NCBI RefSeq assembly: GCF_001879105.1
Contig: NZ_MLCF01000002.1
Location: 124,001 to 188,000 of the forward strand
Origin: Mangrovactinospora gilvigrisea
Lineage (GTDB): Bacteria; Actinomycetota; Actinomycetes; Streptomycetales; Streptomycetaceae
Reading direction: 5' to 3'
DNA: 64,000 nt
Of the stretch, positions 1 through 7,637 are shown one piece after another. A program made the translations under genes and the position numbers. The notes below the pieces were generated by a model that was not told the origin of the DNA, ran no database searches, and was given only the letters and a program-made list of their open reading frames with translations. Positions within the stretch are counted from its first letter, which is position 1, and each line of letters starts with the position of its first letter.

Positions 1-208
1 TAGCTGCAGAACGGGTGGCGGAATGCCGCTTTCAAGAAAACTTCCGAGGTGACTTCTTGCACCAGCGCCCCGAGGTTTTGCGAGACACTCGCCAAGACGG
101 AACCAACACCCCAATACTGGCCAAGCGAAACGCCCTTGGCCATGCAGTCAACACGATCTACATTTGGTTGCACAATTCCCCCTCGCGTCGTTCCGCAGAG
201 GCCCGCCC
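1..208. other. Left edge, no gene supported
   Basis: The open frames here are short and read against the gene that ends at 209. If the lasso operon continues in the usual order, the cyclase gene would begin in or just beyond this stretch, but no start with a convincing ribosome site is visible. Confidence 0.4.
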
Positions 209-766
209 TCAGGAGTCCTTCGCCGACGAGGGGGCATCCTCCGGGTAGCGCCCGATGACAAAGTACAGGTAGTCATAACTGGCCAGCGTGTCTACCGGCG
301 TACTGTCGGAACGTAGTGTCACCCAGGCGTGCACGTCCCCTCGGCCAGCGCTGAAGCCCTCGTTAAGTGCGTGCCCAAAGGTCAGAACGGCGTCGAAGCC
401 CAACTTGCGCAAGCCGGCGCAGATACCAACCGCTTCATAGAGACATCGTTGTCTGCCAACAACACGACGCAACTTCAATCGAATGCGATTAGCAGCCCAC
501 CTTGCATCCTCGATTCTGATCGAGTCACTATCCAGTCTTGAAGCCGATGCCTCAAGGAGATGGATAGCAGCCTGAAGCCCTCGGAACCTGCAGACTAATA
601 CCGCCGCAACCGCCTTCCACGACGCTGCGCGGGATCCCACGATCGCCTGCTCAGGCTTATGTGCAATGCCGAAAATTGCGGCGGCGACAGCGTCAGAAAT
701 GTTTGATCCTTTGCAGCCAGGAAAGGGGAATCGCTGAGCAATTTCCCCGAGTGAGACGTTCCCCAT
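209..766 (-). CDS. Lasso peptide biosynthesis B2 protein (transglutaminase-like leader peptidase)
   Basis: This 185-residue protein ends in a McjB-type cysteine-protease fold. Cys108 lies in RCLYEAVGICAGLRKLGF, His146 in VHAWV and Asp159 in TPVD, matching the Cys-His-Asp triad that removes the leader from lasso precursors. Family knowledge assigns the B2 subunit leader cleavage, usually guided by a separate RRE (B1) subunit and followed by ring closure by an asparagine-synthetase-like cyclase. Residues 1-100 are helical and could hold the remaining B-protein core; no clear RRE domain is seen. The ATG at 764-766 follows GAGAGGGGAA, an excellent ribosome site. It lies 45 nt after the precursor gene on the same strand, so the two form an operon. 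The alternative reading as a general transglutaminase-like protein is less likely given the neighbour. Confidence 0.75.
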   Translation of the reverse strand: MGNVSLGEIAQRFPFPGCKGSNISDAVAAAIFGIAHKPEQAIVGSRAASWKAVAAVLVCRFRGLQAAIHLLEASASRLDSDSIRIEDARWAANRIRLKLRRVVGRQRCLYEAVGICAGLRKLGFDAVLTFGHALNEGFSAGRGDVHAWVTLRSDSTPVDTLASYDYLYFVIGRYPEDAPSSAKDS

Positions 767-811
767 AAATTCCCCTCTCCCAGACTATCTGTCACTCATC
801 GGGGCGTGCTG

Positions 812-973
812 TTAGCAGCCGCTGCCGAAGAACTTGCCGGTGCTCTCACCTTGAGCACTTCCAATTCCGTACGCCAGGGACTCAAGGTTCCCAATAGGTG
901 CGAAATCGGGCTTCTCGTCCTCGGCGACCACAATCGGCACTGCCGGATTGGTTGGGGTTTCGATGTACCTCAT
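812..973 (-). CDS. Putative lasso peptide precursor (albusnodin-like)
   Basis: The gene encodes 53 residues with an acidic, Pro-rich leader and a Gly/Ser-rich tail. The ATG at 971-973 follows GAGAGGGAG with about 6 nt spacing; a longer frame up to 1054 lacks such a site. The predicted core is GIGSAQGESTGKFFGSGC (residues 36-53): Gly1 and Glu8 would close an 8-residue macrolactam. The segment around the cut resembles, from memory, the albusnodin family (LG-x4-L-x-x-G-x-G-x-x-Q-x-E and a terminal Cys). Position -2 is Ala rather than the usual Thr, which is unusual. Lys47 (core position 12) could be a modification site, because albusnodin is acetylated on Lys; no acetyltransferase is visible here. 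The core, ring and modification are inferred, not shown. Confidence 0.6.
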   Translation of the reverse strand: MRYIETPTNPAVPIVVAEDEKPDFAPIGNLESLAYGIGSAQGESTGKFFGSGC

Positions 974-1035
974 ACGCGACTCCCTCTCTTCGGCTCGGTT
1001 GAGCCAAGACGGTGAAGGCTGCATGTACGAACGCG

Positions 1036-1064
1036 AGCGTAACCAGTGCTGCATGCTGTTTCAA
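1036..1064 (-). promoter_or_regulatory. Probable sigma70-type promoter of the lasso operon
   Basis: Read on the minus strand, TTGAAA (1064-1059) is followed after exactly 17 nt by TACGCT (1041-1036). This would start transcription near 1029 and leave a leader of about 55 nt before the precursor ATG at 973. No other element of similar quality was seen upstream of the precursor. Confidence 0.5.
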
Positions 1065-1154
1065 TAGGCATGCATGAGACTCTTGGCTGTCCTCGCCTAA
1101 GCGGTGGTATCCATTCCGAATAGCTCCAAGCGTCGACAGACTGCTGGTATCTGA

Positions 1155-1750
1155 CTAACACTCAGCAGGCAGTTCGTCGAGCGGGCCGCGCGAGTCCCAG
1201 CTCCAACTGCGGATTGGCAGCCAGCCGGTCAGCTGCCGAGGGTCAAGTTTGTGCAGCCAAACGGTGCCGAGCATGGCGTTGTGGACGCCATCGCCCCGCA
1301 GCCGGCAACCACTCAGGGGCGCTGGCGTGCATTTGCCGGGGCCGGGCCCCACGGTGGTCGCGGATGTGCTCGGCCTTCCAGCCGGGTGAGTTCGTACGCT
1401 TGCCGGTCCGGAACGCGAAGGCCCGTGCCGCGGCAGCCGCCATCGGCGATGCCTGCTGGTAGGGCGCGGTCCGGGTCAGGATGCCGGCTTCGACCAGGCG
1501 CTCCATGCGCGCGGTCAACGCCGGTTGGATGGGCGGCTTGGTCAGGATGCCGACCGAGTACCAGACCCCCCGGCGGAATCGTCGTCTCGCCGACCAGGTC
1601 CTCCAGCGGGTCCGGCACCTGACGCCCCCTCGAGTCGGTGATCGTCTGCGCAGTATGCCAACCGGCCCTCCCCGAGCGGCAAGTAGAGCGTCCGCCGGCG
1701 TCGCGTCCACGGTGGTGGTGCCGCCGGCCTCGGCCTCGCAGCCGGCTACG
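1155..1750 (-). pseudogene. Frameshifted gene of unknown function downstream of the calpain operon
   Basis: Protein-like sequence runs through successive frames: one contains GWHTAQTITDSRGRQ and DPLEDLVGETTIPPGG, the next VWYSVGILTKPPIQPALTA and MERLVEAGILTRTAP, and the last DGVHNAMLGTVWLHKLDP, ending with a stop at 1155-1157. The first switch lies at a run of six C (1566-1571 on the plus strand) and the second near 1350. The MERLVEAGIL segment looks like part of a winged helix, but no family is recognised. The gene is either a real pseudogene or an intact gene damaged by homopolymer errors. It follows the membrane protein gene on the same strand and may have been the fourth gene of that operon. 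Confidence 0.5.
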
Positions 1751-2156
1751 GCGCGGGGTCGACGCGGACGTCGGCGGCGTCGTGGCGGTCATCCGGCAGG
1801 TCCCAGATGTGCAGCAGCGTCACCCGCACGCCCAGGTCGGTGGCGGGGTGGTGGAGCGTGACGGTGTGCCAGTGCCAGTCCTGCGGGTCGCTGCGGGGGG
1901 CGAAGCCGATGGAGGCGGCGCCGTGGGAGGCGCCGCCGTAGGTCAGGGCGATGCCGTGGACGATCGCGGTGGGCATCGGCGGCACCTTCTGGGTCAGCCG
2001 GTGCACGTCTGCGGCGTGGGCGCCCAGCGGCGGCGCGGTCCGTTCGGCGCGCAGGTGCAGCACCAGCCAGGTGCCGGCCAGCAGCACCACAACGATCAGG
2101 GCCGCGGCCGGCAGCCGGCGAATCCGGCGGCGGGGCGCGGTGCCCGTGGCAGTCAT
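1746..2156 (-). CDS. Single-pass membrane protein of unknown function
   Basis: The 136-residue protein has a basic start (PRRRIRRL), one transmembrane helix at about residues 17-34 (AAALIVVVLLAGTWLVLHL) and an extracytoplasmic tail rich in His, Trp and Asp (DWHWHTVTLHHPATDLG). Its ATG (2154-2156) overlaps the TGA of the calpain-like gene in an ATGA junction, which implies translational coupling. Its place after a protease with an ESX-like partner suggests a role in anchoring, secretion or protection from the protease, but this is inference. No family is recognised. Confidence 0.65.
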   Translation of the reverse strand: MTATGTAPRRRIRRLPAAALIVVVLLAGTWLVLHLRAERTAPPLGAHAADVHRLTQKVPPMPTAIVHGIALTYGGASHGAASIGFAPRSDPQDWHWHTVTLHHPATDLGVRVTLLHIWDLPDDRHDAADVRVDPAP

Positions 2157-3598
2157 CGCCGACCCCCGGGGACGTCGGCGACCTCGTTGAAATACGTCCG
2201 CCACTGATCCTGCGTCAGGGTGACGGTCTGCGGCACGACCTTGTGGTTCAGGATCACCTTGCGGCCCCAGGGGTTGATCATCGTGACAATCGGCGGGTGC
2301 CCGTCGGCGTGGACGCCGGTGACGATGTACCCGTGCGAGCGGGCGATCCGGCCGCCGTCCATGGTGTGCGGCAGATCCTCCAGCCCCAGCGCGTTCAGCA
2401 CCGAGGTGAAGGTGCTGGGATCGCGGACGCTGCCGGTGGTGATCGCGTGCCCGCGATCCAGAAGGTCCTGCAGATGGGCCAGGGACACATCGCCTGGCGA
2501 GCGGGTGCGCGCCGCGGACCCGGAGGCGCTCTCCAACCCGGCGGCGCCGGTGGAGGCCTTCAACTGCGGGTAGCCGCCGTGCAGCTGCGCGAGGGCCTTT
2601 TCGTAGATCGCCGGCCACAGCACCCGCTGCCCGCTCACCCCGGGGTAGTCATACAGCGTGCCGTCGCCGTTCTCCGGCAACTGGCCGTCGACGGTGACCT
2701 GCACCGGGTGCCCGCCCTGGTACAGGGTGACGGTGTAGCTCCCGTTGTCGTTCGTGTGGATGTGCTGCTGGAGGAAGGTGGGGTCGGTCTGGGCGACCGC
2801 GCCGACGCCGGCCAGCGCCCAGCAGTCGTCCGCCTCGCGCTGCGCCAGGTCCAGGGCAGGGTTGCCGGCACCGAACAGCGGCCCGGTCACCAGCGTGTAG
2901 TGCGCGCCCGCGGCGGTGGCCGGCTGCAGCATCGGCAGCTGTTTCAGCGCGCGGGCGGCGGCCGGGCCGGTGGCCCTCCCCATGATCAGACTGCCGAGGT
3001 CCATACGGAGGTTGGCGTCGATGTGGTTGCCGGTCACCTGGCCCTTGATGGCCAGGTAGTCGGCCGGCGTCAGCTTCTTCAGCACGAGGTCGAGCTCGGC
3101 GCCGGTCAGGCCGTGCAGGTCGTTGTAGACGTTGCGGCCGCCGAACGGCAGCTGGGGGCCGGCGTCCTGCGGGGCGTACTGGCCCTCGTGGTGGCGGATC
3201 GCCTCCAACGCCTTCTCGATCTTCTTCGGGTCCGGGGGCTTCTCGTCCAGGAACGCCATGCTCGGATCCACCGGCCAGCCGGCGAGCTTCAGCTTGTTCA
3301 GGCCCTCCATCTGCGTGCAGCGCCGCCGCATGGAGGCGGCCGTCTCGGTGAGCTCGCGGTTCAGACGGCCGGGCAGGCCACCGGACCGGCCGGTTCCGTA
3401 GCTCTGCAGGATCTGCAGGAGATGGGGGTCGGTGGTCGCGGCGTCGCCGGCGAGGTCGGTGTGGGCGTCCAGCAACACCTGGGCGAGCTGGGTGTGCAGG
3501 TGGTGGGCGCCGGGCGCGGCGGCGTCCATCCGGCCGGCGAGCGCTTTCACCTTGGGGAGATTGAAGCCGACCGTGCCGCTGCCGTGGTCGCCGCTCAT
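2153..3598 (-). CDS. Calpain-family (C2) cysteine protease, probable secreted effector
   Basis: The 481-residue protein carries the complete calpain triad: Cys259 in DDCWALAGVGAVA, His422 in SHGYIVTGVH and Asn442 in MINPWGRK. The region between them (YTVTLYQGGHPVQVTVDGQL) matches the strand that precedes the calpain active-site loop. Residues 1-110 are helical and resemble the helical N-terminal regions of ESX substrates; no Sec signal is present. The ATG at 3596-3598 overlaps the TGA of the upstream WXG100-like gene (ATGA), so the true start is here although the frame stays open to 4033. Actinobacterial calpain-like proteases are poorly characterised; delivery through a type VII system is inferred from the neighbour. 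A housekeeping protease is the main alternative. Confidence 0.8.
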   Translation of the reverse strand: MSGDHGSGTVGFNLPKVKALAGRMDAAAPGAHHLHTQLAQVLLDAHTDLAGDAATTDPHLLQILQSYGTGRSGGLPGRLNRELTETAASMRRRCTQMEGLNKLKLAGWPVDPSMAFLDEKPPDPKKIEKALEAIRHHEGQYAPQDAGPQLPFGGRNVYNDLHGLTGAELDLVLKKLTPADYLAIKGQVTGNHIDANLRMDLGSLIMGRATGPAAARALKQLPMLQPATAAGAHYTLVTGPLFGAGNPALDLAQREADDCWALAGVGAVAQTDPTFLQQHIHTNDNGSYTVTLYQGGHPVQVTVDGQLPENGDGTLYDYPGVSGQRVLWPAIYEKALAQLHGGYPQLKASTGAAGLESASGSAARTRSPGDVSLAHLQDLLDRGHAITTGSVRDPSTFTSVLNALGLEDLPHTMDGGRIARSHGYIVTGVHADGHPPIVTMINPWGRKVILNHKVVPQTVTLTQDQWRTYFNEVADVPGGRR

Positions 3599-3936
3599 GC
3601 GCGGCTCGGGTGCTTGGCGTCGGCCGCGGCCTGGTGGAGCAGGTCCTCGGCGGCCCGGTCCCAGCGGGCGGCGTCCGCGCGCAGGGCATCGGCCATCTGC
3701 CGCAGCGTCTTGGCCTGGCCGTGCAGTTGGGCGGTGGTCTGCTCGGCGTAGGGCCCGAGCCAGATCGCGGGCCTCTCTGCGGCGGCCTTGGCCTCCCCGT
3801 CGAGGTAGCCGCCGAGGCTGGCAGCCAGGCGGCGGGCCCGGGTGGCATGGTGCTGCAGGCGGCGGGCCCGCTGCTTCTTCTGCTCGGGCGTCTCTCCGCC
3901 GCCCTCGGCTATCCGCATCCGCATCCCCCGCACCAT
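3595..3936 (-). CDS. WXG100/ESX-like helical protein
   Basis: A protein of about 107-113 residues, almost entirely helical, with RRLAASLGGYLDG, a central AIWLGPYAEQ turn and then TAQLHGQAKTLRQMADALRA. This helix-turn-helix layout with a Trp at the turn is typical of ESX/LXG N-terminal partners, although the exact WXG triplet is absent (WLG instead). Starts at 3936, 3924 and 3918 are possible; the ATG at 3918 has GGGGGA at the best spacing. It is the first gene of a three-gene coupled operon with the protease and the membrane protein. It probably acts as the secretion partner or chaperone of the protease (inference). Confidence 0.65.
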   Translation of the reverse strand: MVRGMRMRIAEGGGETPEQKKQRARRLQHHATRARRLAASLGGYLDGEAKAAAERPAIWLGPYAEQTTAQLHGQAKTLRQMADALRADAARWDRAAEDLLHQAAADAKHPSRA

Positions 3937-4109
3937 CGCGCCCGTCGCCGTCCCGGCAGGCTAACCGATGACCGAACCGAGTCGACATGGACCCGTCACC
4001 GCCTCCCCGGGAAGCCGCCCGGCCCAAGCTCACAACGCGTGCCGTTCGAGGCTTTCGGCCGCCCCGGCGTCAACTCCCGCTCGCGCGCCGCGGGCGCCAG
4101 CCGGATACC

Positions 4110-4379
4110 TCACGGCGCGGGACGCTGGTCCAGGGCCAGGGCGACGTTCTCCAGGCCGGCCTCCAGAGCCTGGCTGCGCACCGCAAGCATCAGCGTCGCC
4201 TCGGCGGCGCGCAGTTGGGCCCAGGCGCCCGCCTCGGCGGCCAGCCCCGTGCGGGCCGGCGAGCCGGCGGGATGCCGGGCCGCCTCCTCCAACAGGGTCA
4301 CCGCCCGGGAGGCGGCGTGGCGGCCGAGCGCGGCGCTGGCCTGGAACGCGGACAGCGGGCTGTCGGCGGGTCGGCTCAC
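4110..4379 (-). CDS. Small helical protein, copy 1 of a duplicated gene
   Basis: The 89-residue, Ala-rich helical protein (RHAASRAVTLLEEAARHP, AEAGAWAQLRAAEA, MLAVRSQALEAGLENVALAL) has a close paralogue at 20301-20576. Aligned end to end, about four of five positions agree. The GTG at 4377-4379 follows GGGGGAGA and matches the start of the paralogue, so the longer open frame up to 4493 is not used. No domain is recognised. The conservation extends into the 110 bp upstream, so the promoter was copied with the gene. Confidence 0.7.
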   Translation of the reverse strand: MSRPADSPLSAFQASAALGRHAASRAVTLLEEAARHPAGSPARTGLAAEAGAWAQLRAAEATLMLAVRSQALEAGLENVALALDQRPAP

Positions 4380-4484
4380 GGCAGGTCTCCCCCGGGTTCT
4401 GACGGTGCGGCAGGTCAGTGGTGTCGGCCTTCCCGCTGCGGGCCGCGGCCAGTCCGCGGCGGGCCGGCCCTCACCTGATCGTGT
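4110..4484. repeat. Dispersed repeat, copy 1 (gene plus promoter)
   Basis: This segment and 20301-20678 share a small coding sequence and the region before it. Both contain GGTGTCGGCCTTCCC, AGTCCGCG and CCTCACCTGATCGTGT in the same order and spacing. Similarity fades beyond CCTCACCTGATCGTGT. Confidence 0.7.
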
Positions 4485-4544
4485 CGAGCACACGAAGCGC
4501 TAGGCCTCCATCCGCTGCGTCGGCGCACACGCGGCCCACCGGAA

Positions 4545-4709
4545 TCATGGGCGGCCGCGCAGGCCCCGAACCAATTCGGCGACCGCGCGCAGGATGCCAG
4601 CCCGGTCCTTCGACGCGGTGCCCCTGAGCGCCAAGATACTGATGACTACAGCGGAGAGTGCAAGGATCACCGGGCCGAACAGGAGCGCCGCTGCCCATTG
4701 GATGTCCAT
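4545..4709 (-). CDS. Tiny membrane protein divergent from the NACHT gene
   Basis: The 54-residue protein has one transmembrane helix (AALLFGPVILALSAVVISIL, residues 6-25) followed by a basic amphipathic tail (KDRAGILRAVAELVRGLRGR). The ATG at 4707-4709 follows GAAGGATCC with proper spacing. It is separated from the divergent NACHT ATPase start by about 200 bp. Small single-helix proteins next to STAND ATPases can serve as membrane effectors or as regulators; which applies here is not known. Confidence 0.6.
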   Translation of the reverse strand: MDIQWAAALLFGPVILALSAVVISILALRGTASKDRAGILRAVAELVRGLRGRP

Positions 4710-4907
4710 ATGTGGATCCTTCTTCCCGAGAGGGTAGGCCGCGCCGGACGAAGCGACCTCGGCCACCGTTGCCGAGGCGGACCGGCACAAGACATGGGAT
4801 CCGGATCGGCGGATAATCCGGAGCAACTGCCTAGGTCAGAGCAGTACTTGGTGCGGGGCGGCCGGATCGGGTCGGATCGGGTCGCCCTCGAGGGGAAGTC
4901 GGTCGGG

Positions 4908-7511
4908 ATGTGCTCTGCGGGGGAGGCGACGGGACGTCAGGTGCTGACGCAGCAGCTGGGGTTGCTGAACGAGGAATTCCAGAGGCGCAACGGCAAGCAG
5001 AACGCCGCCGTCGAGGAAGCCAACCGGCGCCGACGCGCGGCTGCGGGCCGCCCCGTGCACCAGCCCTGGCCGCGCAGCGGCGGCGGCAGTGACCTGTCCC
5101 TCCAGACCGTCAACGGCTGGTTGCCCAAGAAGCGGAGCAGCGCCGAGCCCAGTGTGCCGTCGGACTTCGAGGACCTGTGGGCCGTGATCGCCGTGATGCT
5201 GGAGGCGACCGGGACTCCGCCCGACGCCCGGCAGCGGCGTCACTGGAAGCGGCTGCACCAGGATGCGCGGCTGCCCGAAGCAGGTCTGGATGATGAGGTG
5301 CGCGGCTATCTCGACGCCGCCCGCAAATCCGCTGAGCAGCACCCTTACTCGGGACTTGCCGGGCGGGCCGGGCCACCCCCGCTGGCCGACGTCTATGTCC
5401 ACCAGCAGAACCAGGCGGCCGATCGCGATGAGGTCCCAGCAGAGCCCGCCGAGGCACTGTTTGGCCGGAACGATCGCCTGTGCCTGTTGATCGCCGGACC
5501 GGGAGGTGGTAAGTCGACGCTGTTGCGCGCCCGGCTGCGGGCCGCCGCGAACGCCTGGAATGATGGCAAAGTGCCCGCTCGGCGCCTCGATCGAACCGTT
5601 CCGGTCTGGGTCAGCGCCCGCGGCCTGGCTGGCGATGATGTGACGGTGGCCGACGCCCTGGCCGGCGCTACCCGGAGCCTGTCCCGGTTCGGACCGTCTC
5701 CGGGGCTTCCTGCGACCCGCTTCCTCAAGCGCCCCTGCCCTGGGGCCTTTTGGCAGGTACTGGTCGACGGTTTGGATGAGCTCCCCGGCGCGGAACGGCG
5801 CCGGGAAGTGCTGGAGAAGCTGCGCAACGCGGCCACACAGGACCCGTCGCTGTATCGGTGCGTGGTGGCCACCAGGCCGCTGACGGAGTATGAGCTCATA
5901 CCCGTGGGTTCCGGCGTTCCGCGCTATCAGCTGCAGCCTTTCACCCCGGGCGACCTGGATGCCTACATCGCAAAGTACTTCGCATACCGATGGCCCGAGC
6001 CGGAGGCGACACACCGCTCCCGCCGGTTCGCCGCCGCGCTGCGCGAGGCGTTCCTACATGAACTTGCCGAATCACCGCTGATGGCCTTCATTCTCTGCCA
6101 GCTCTACCTGGCCCACCCAGACCGGCCGCTGCCCGCCGGCCGCCACGCCGTCTACGAGACATTCACCGAACTACTGTACGAGAGCAACGCGCACAAGCAG
6201 GTGGCCGACAGCCACGAAGCAGCCATCACACACCTGGTGCAGAGTCTTCAAAGCCCCGCCGCACGCCAAGCGGCCGAAGCCGCCGCACGGCAGGTCCACG
6301 AGCGGCTGCCGCAGCTGATCGACTACCTGGCCCATCGTTGGCACACGGGTCCAAAAGACCCGGCGGCCGTAGTGCTGGCCAACCACGAGGCCGTTCAGCG
6401 CCCCGGGAAGGTGCAACCCCATGTCTGGCAAGACTTTGTGGAGAGCCTGCTGGGGCACACCGGGCTCCTGGTCCACCTTCCGGACGGCCTCGGCTTCCCC
6501 CACCAGACCTTCCTTGAGTACCACGCGGCGCGGCATGCGACCCGCGACGAACAGGCACGCAGCGACGCACTCCGTAGCGGCCGACTTCTGAGTGCCCCGG
6601 AGGCCGAGTTGTCCTACGCGGGCTTCCTCCTCGATGCCCTCTTGTCAGCTCCAGGCGATGCCCCGCTGGAAGTCACTCGAATGGTTGAGGCTGCCACCCG
6701 CATCGGGGGAACCGATGACTGCCGCTTCCTCGTCGCCCAGGTGAACCTCCAGACGCAGTTGCCGACCGTACCCACAGCGCGGCAACTCCTGCGGTTCAGT
6801 GAGAGCGCCGACCTCCTTGGCGTCGATCGCATTCGAGCTGCGGCGGCTCTGGTGTGGGTGGATGGCCACCGAGAGCTGGCCGCTGCCCGTCTGATCGCCC
6901 TCGCCCACGACCCCGCGCTGTATGCGAGCGACTGTGCGTACGCTGCCGAGCGGCTGTCTCGGCTGGAGGGCTACCGGACGGCGGGAGCCGACCGGCTGAT
7001 CGCCCTCGCCGACGACCCCACCTTGGACGCGAACGACTGCACGTACGCCGCCGAGCGGCTCTCCGGGGTGGAGGGCTACCGCACTGCGGGAGCAAGCCGG
7101 CTGGCCGCCCTCGCTGACGACCCCACCCTCGTCTCGAACGACCGCAGGCATGCCGCCGAGCGACTGTCCGAGGTGGAGGGCTACCGGACGGCGGGAGCCG
7201 ACCGGCTGATTGCTCTCGCCGATGACCTCACCCTCAGCGGCCTCGCGCGCGCGGAAGCCGCCAGACTGCTGGCCGGGATGGAGGGGTATCAGAAGCCGGG
7301 AGCCGACCGGTTGATCGCTCTCGCCGAGGACCCCAGCCTGGACGCATTCGACCGCGAAACCGTCGCCAGGTACCTGTGGCGGGTGAATGGCTTCCGGGGT
7401 GCGGGAGCAAGCCGACGGGCCGCTGTCACCGGTGACGCTGTCTCCGATCAGGCCCAACGCAACGCCACTGCGGAGGCCCTGGCCAAACGGTCCGGTGGCC
7501 AAGCGGACTAA
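4908..7511 (+). CDS. NACHT/STAND NTPase with C-terminal 35-residue repeats, putative defence protein
   Basis: The 867-residue protein has a helical N-terminal segment with a motif common in actinobacterial NACHT proteins (QTVNGWLPKK, VPSDFEDLWAVI, residues 67-95). The NTPase core follows: Walker A GPGGGKST at 197-204 and Walker B VLVDGLDELPG at 284-294, then VVATRPLTEYELIP as the arginine-sensor region and a helical winged part to about residue 560 (FPHQTFLEYHAARHA). Residues 661-835 are five tandem repeats of RLIALADDPTL-type units. The ATG at 4908 follows AGGGGAAG. STAND NTPases bind a trigger with the repeat domain and then oligomerise; many act in anti-phage immunity. No nuclease domain is obvious, so the effector may be the N-terminus or a partner. 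Confidence 0.8.
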   Translation: MCSAGEATGRQVLTQQLGLLNEEFQRRNGKQNAAVEEANRRRRAAAGRPVHQPWPRSGGGSDLSLQTVNGWLPKKRSSAEPSVPSDFEDLWAVIAVMLEATGTPPDARQRRHWKRLHQDARLPEAGLDDEVRGYLDAARKSAEQHPYSGLAGRAGPPPLADVYVHQQNQAADRDEVPAEPAEALFGRNDRLCLLIAGPGGGKSTLLRARLRAAANAWNDGKVPARRLDRTVPVWVSARGLAGDDVTVADALAGATRSLSRFGPSPGLPATRFLKRPCPGAFWQVLVDGLDELPGAERRREVLEKLRNAATQDPSLYRCVVATRPLTEYELIPVGSGVPRYQLQPFTPGDLDAYIAKYFAYRWPEPEATHRSRRFAAALREAFLHELAESPLMAFILCQLYLAHPDRPLPAGRHAVYETFTELLYESNAHKQVADSHEAAITHLVQSLQSPAARQAAEAAARQVHERLPQLIDYLAHRWHTGPKDPAAVVLANHEAVQRPGKVQPHVWQDFVESLLGHTGLLVHLPDGLGFPHQTFLEYHAARHATRDEQARSDALRSGRLLSAPEAELSYAGFLLDALLSAPGDAPLEVTRMVEAATRIGGTDDCRFLVAQVNLQTQLPTVPTARQLLRFSESADLLGVDRIRAAAALVWVDGHRELAAARLIALAHDPALYASDCAYAAERLSRLEGYRTAGADRLIALADDPTLDANDCTYAAERLSGVEGYRTAGASRLAALADDPTLVSNDRRHAAERLSEVEGYRTAGADRLIALADDLTLSGLARAEAARLLAGMEGYQKPGADRLIALAEDPSLDAFDRETVARYLWRVNGFRGAGASRRAAVTGDAVSDQAQRNATAEALAKRSGGQAD
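6888..7412 (+). repeat. Five tandem 105-bp coding repeats in the NACHT gene
   Basis: Each unit encodes 35 residues with the pattern RLIALADDPTL-x-x-ND-x-x-x-AAERLS-x-x-EGYRTAGAD. Units 1-3 are the most alike (RLSRLEGYRTAGAD, RLSGVEGYRTAGAS, RLSEVEGYRTAGAD); units 4 and 5 have diverged. The high DNA similarity between units 1-3 suggests recent expansion or active copy-number change of a sensor domain. Confidence 0.8.
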
Positions 7512-7637
7512 TGGCGCGAGACGGCGGTTTGCCGACCGATACCCGCCTCCCTCGAAGATCGCGGTGGAATGCTGGATCCGTCGGGATCGGGCGCCGCCCC
7601 GGACGGATTGCCGGGCGGCCGGGCGAGGGCGGGGCGG

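Noticed and set aside
2243-3751. A 502-residue plus-strand frame over the calpain gene
   Set aside because: Antisense to a protease with an intact triad; no motif and no ribosome site.
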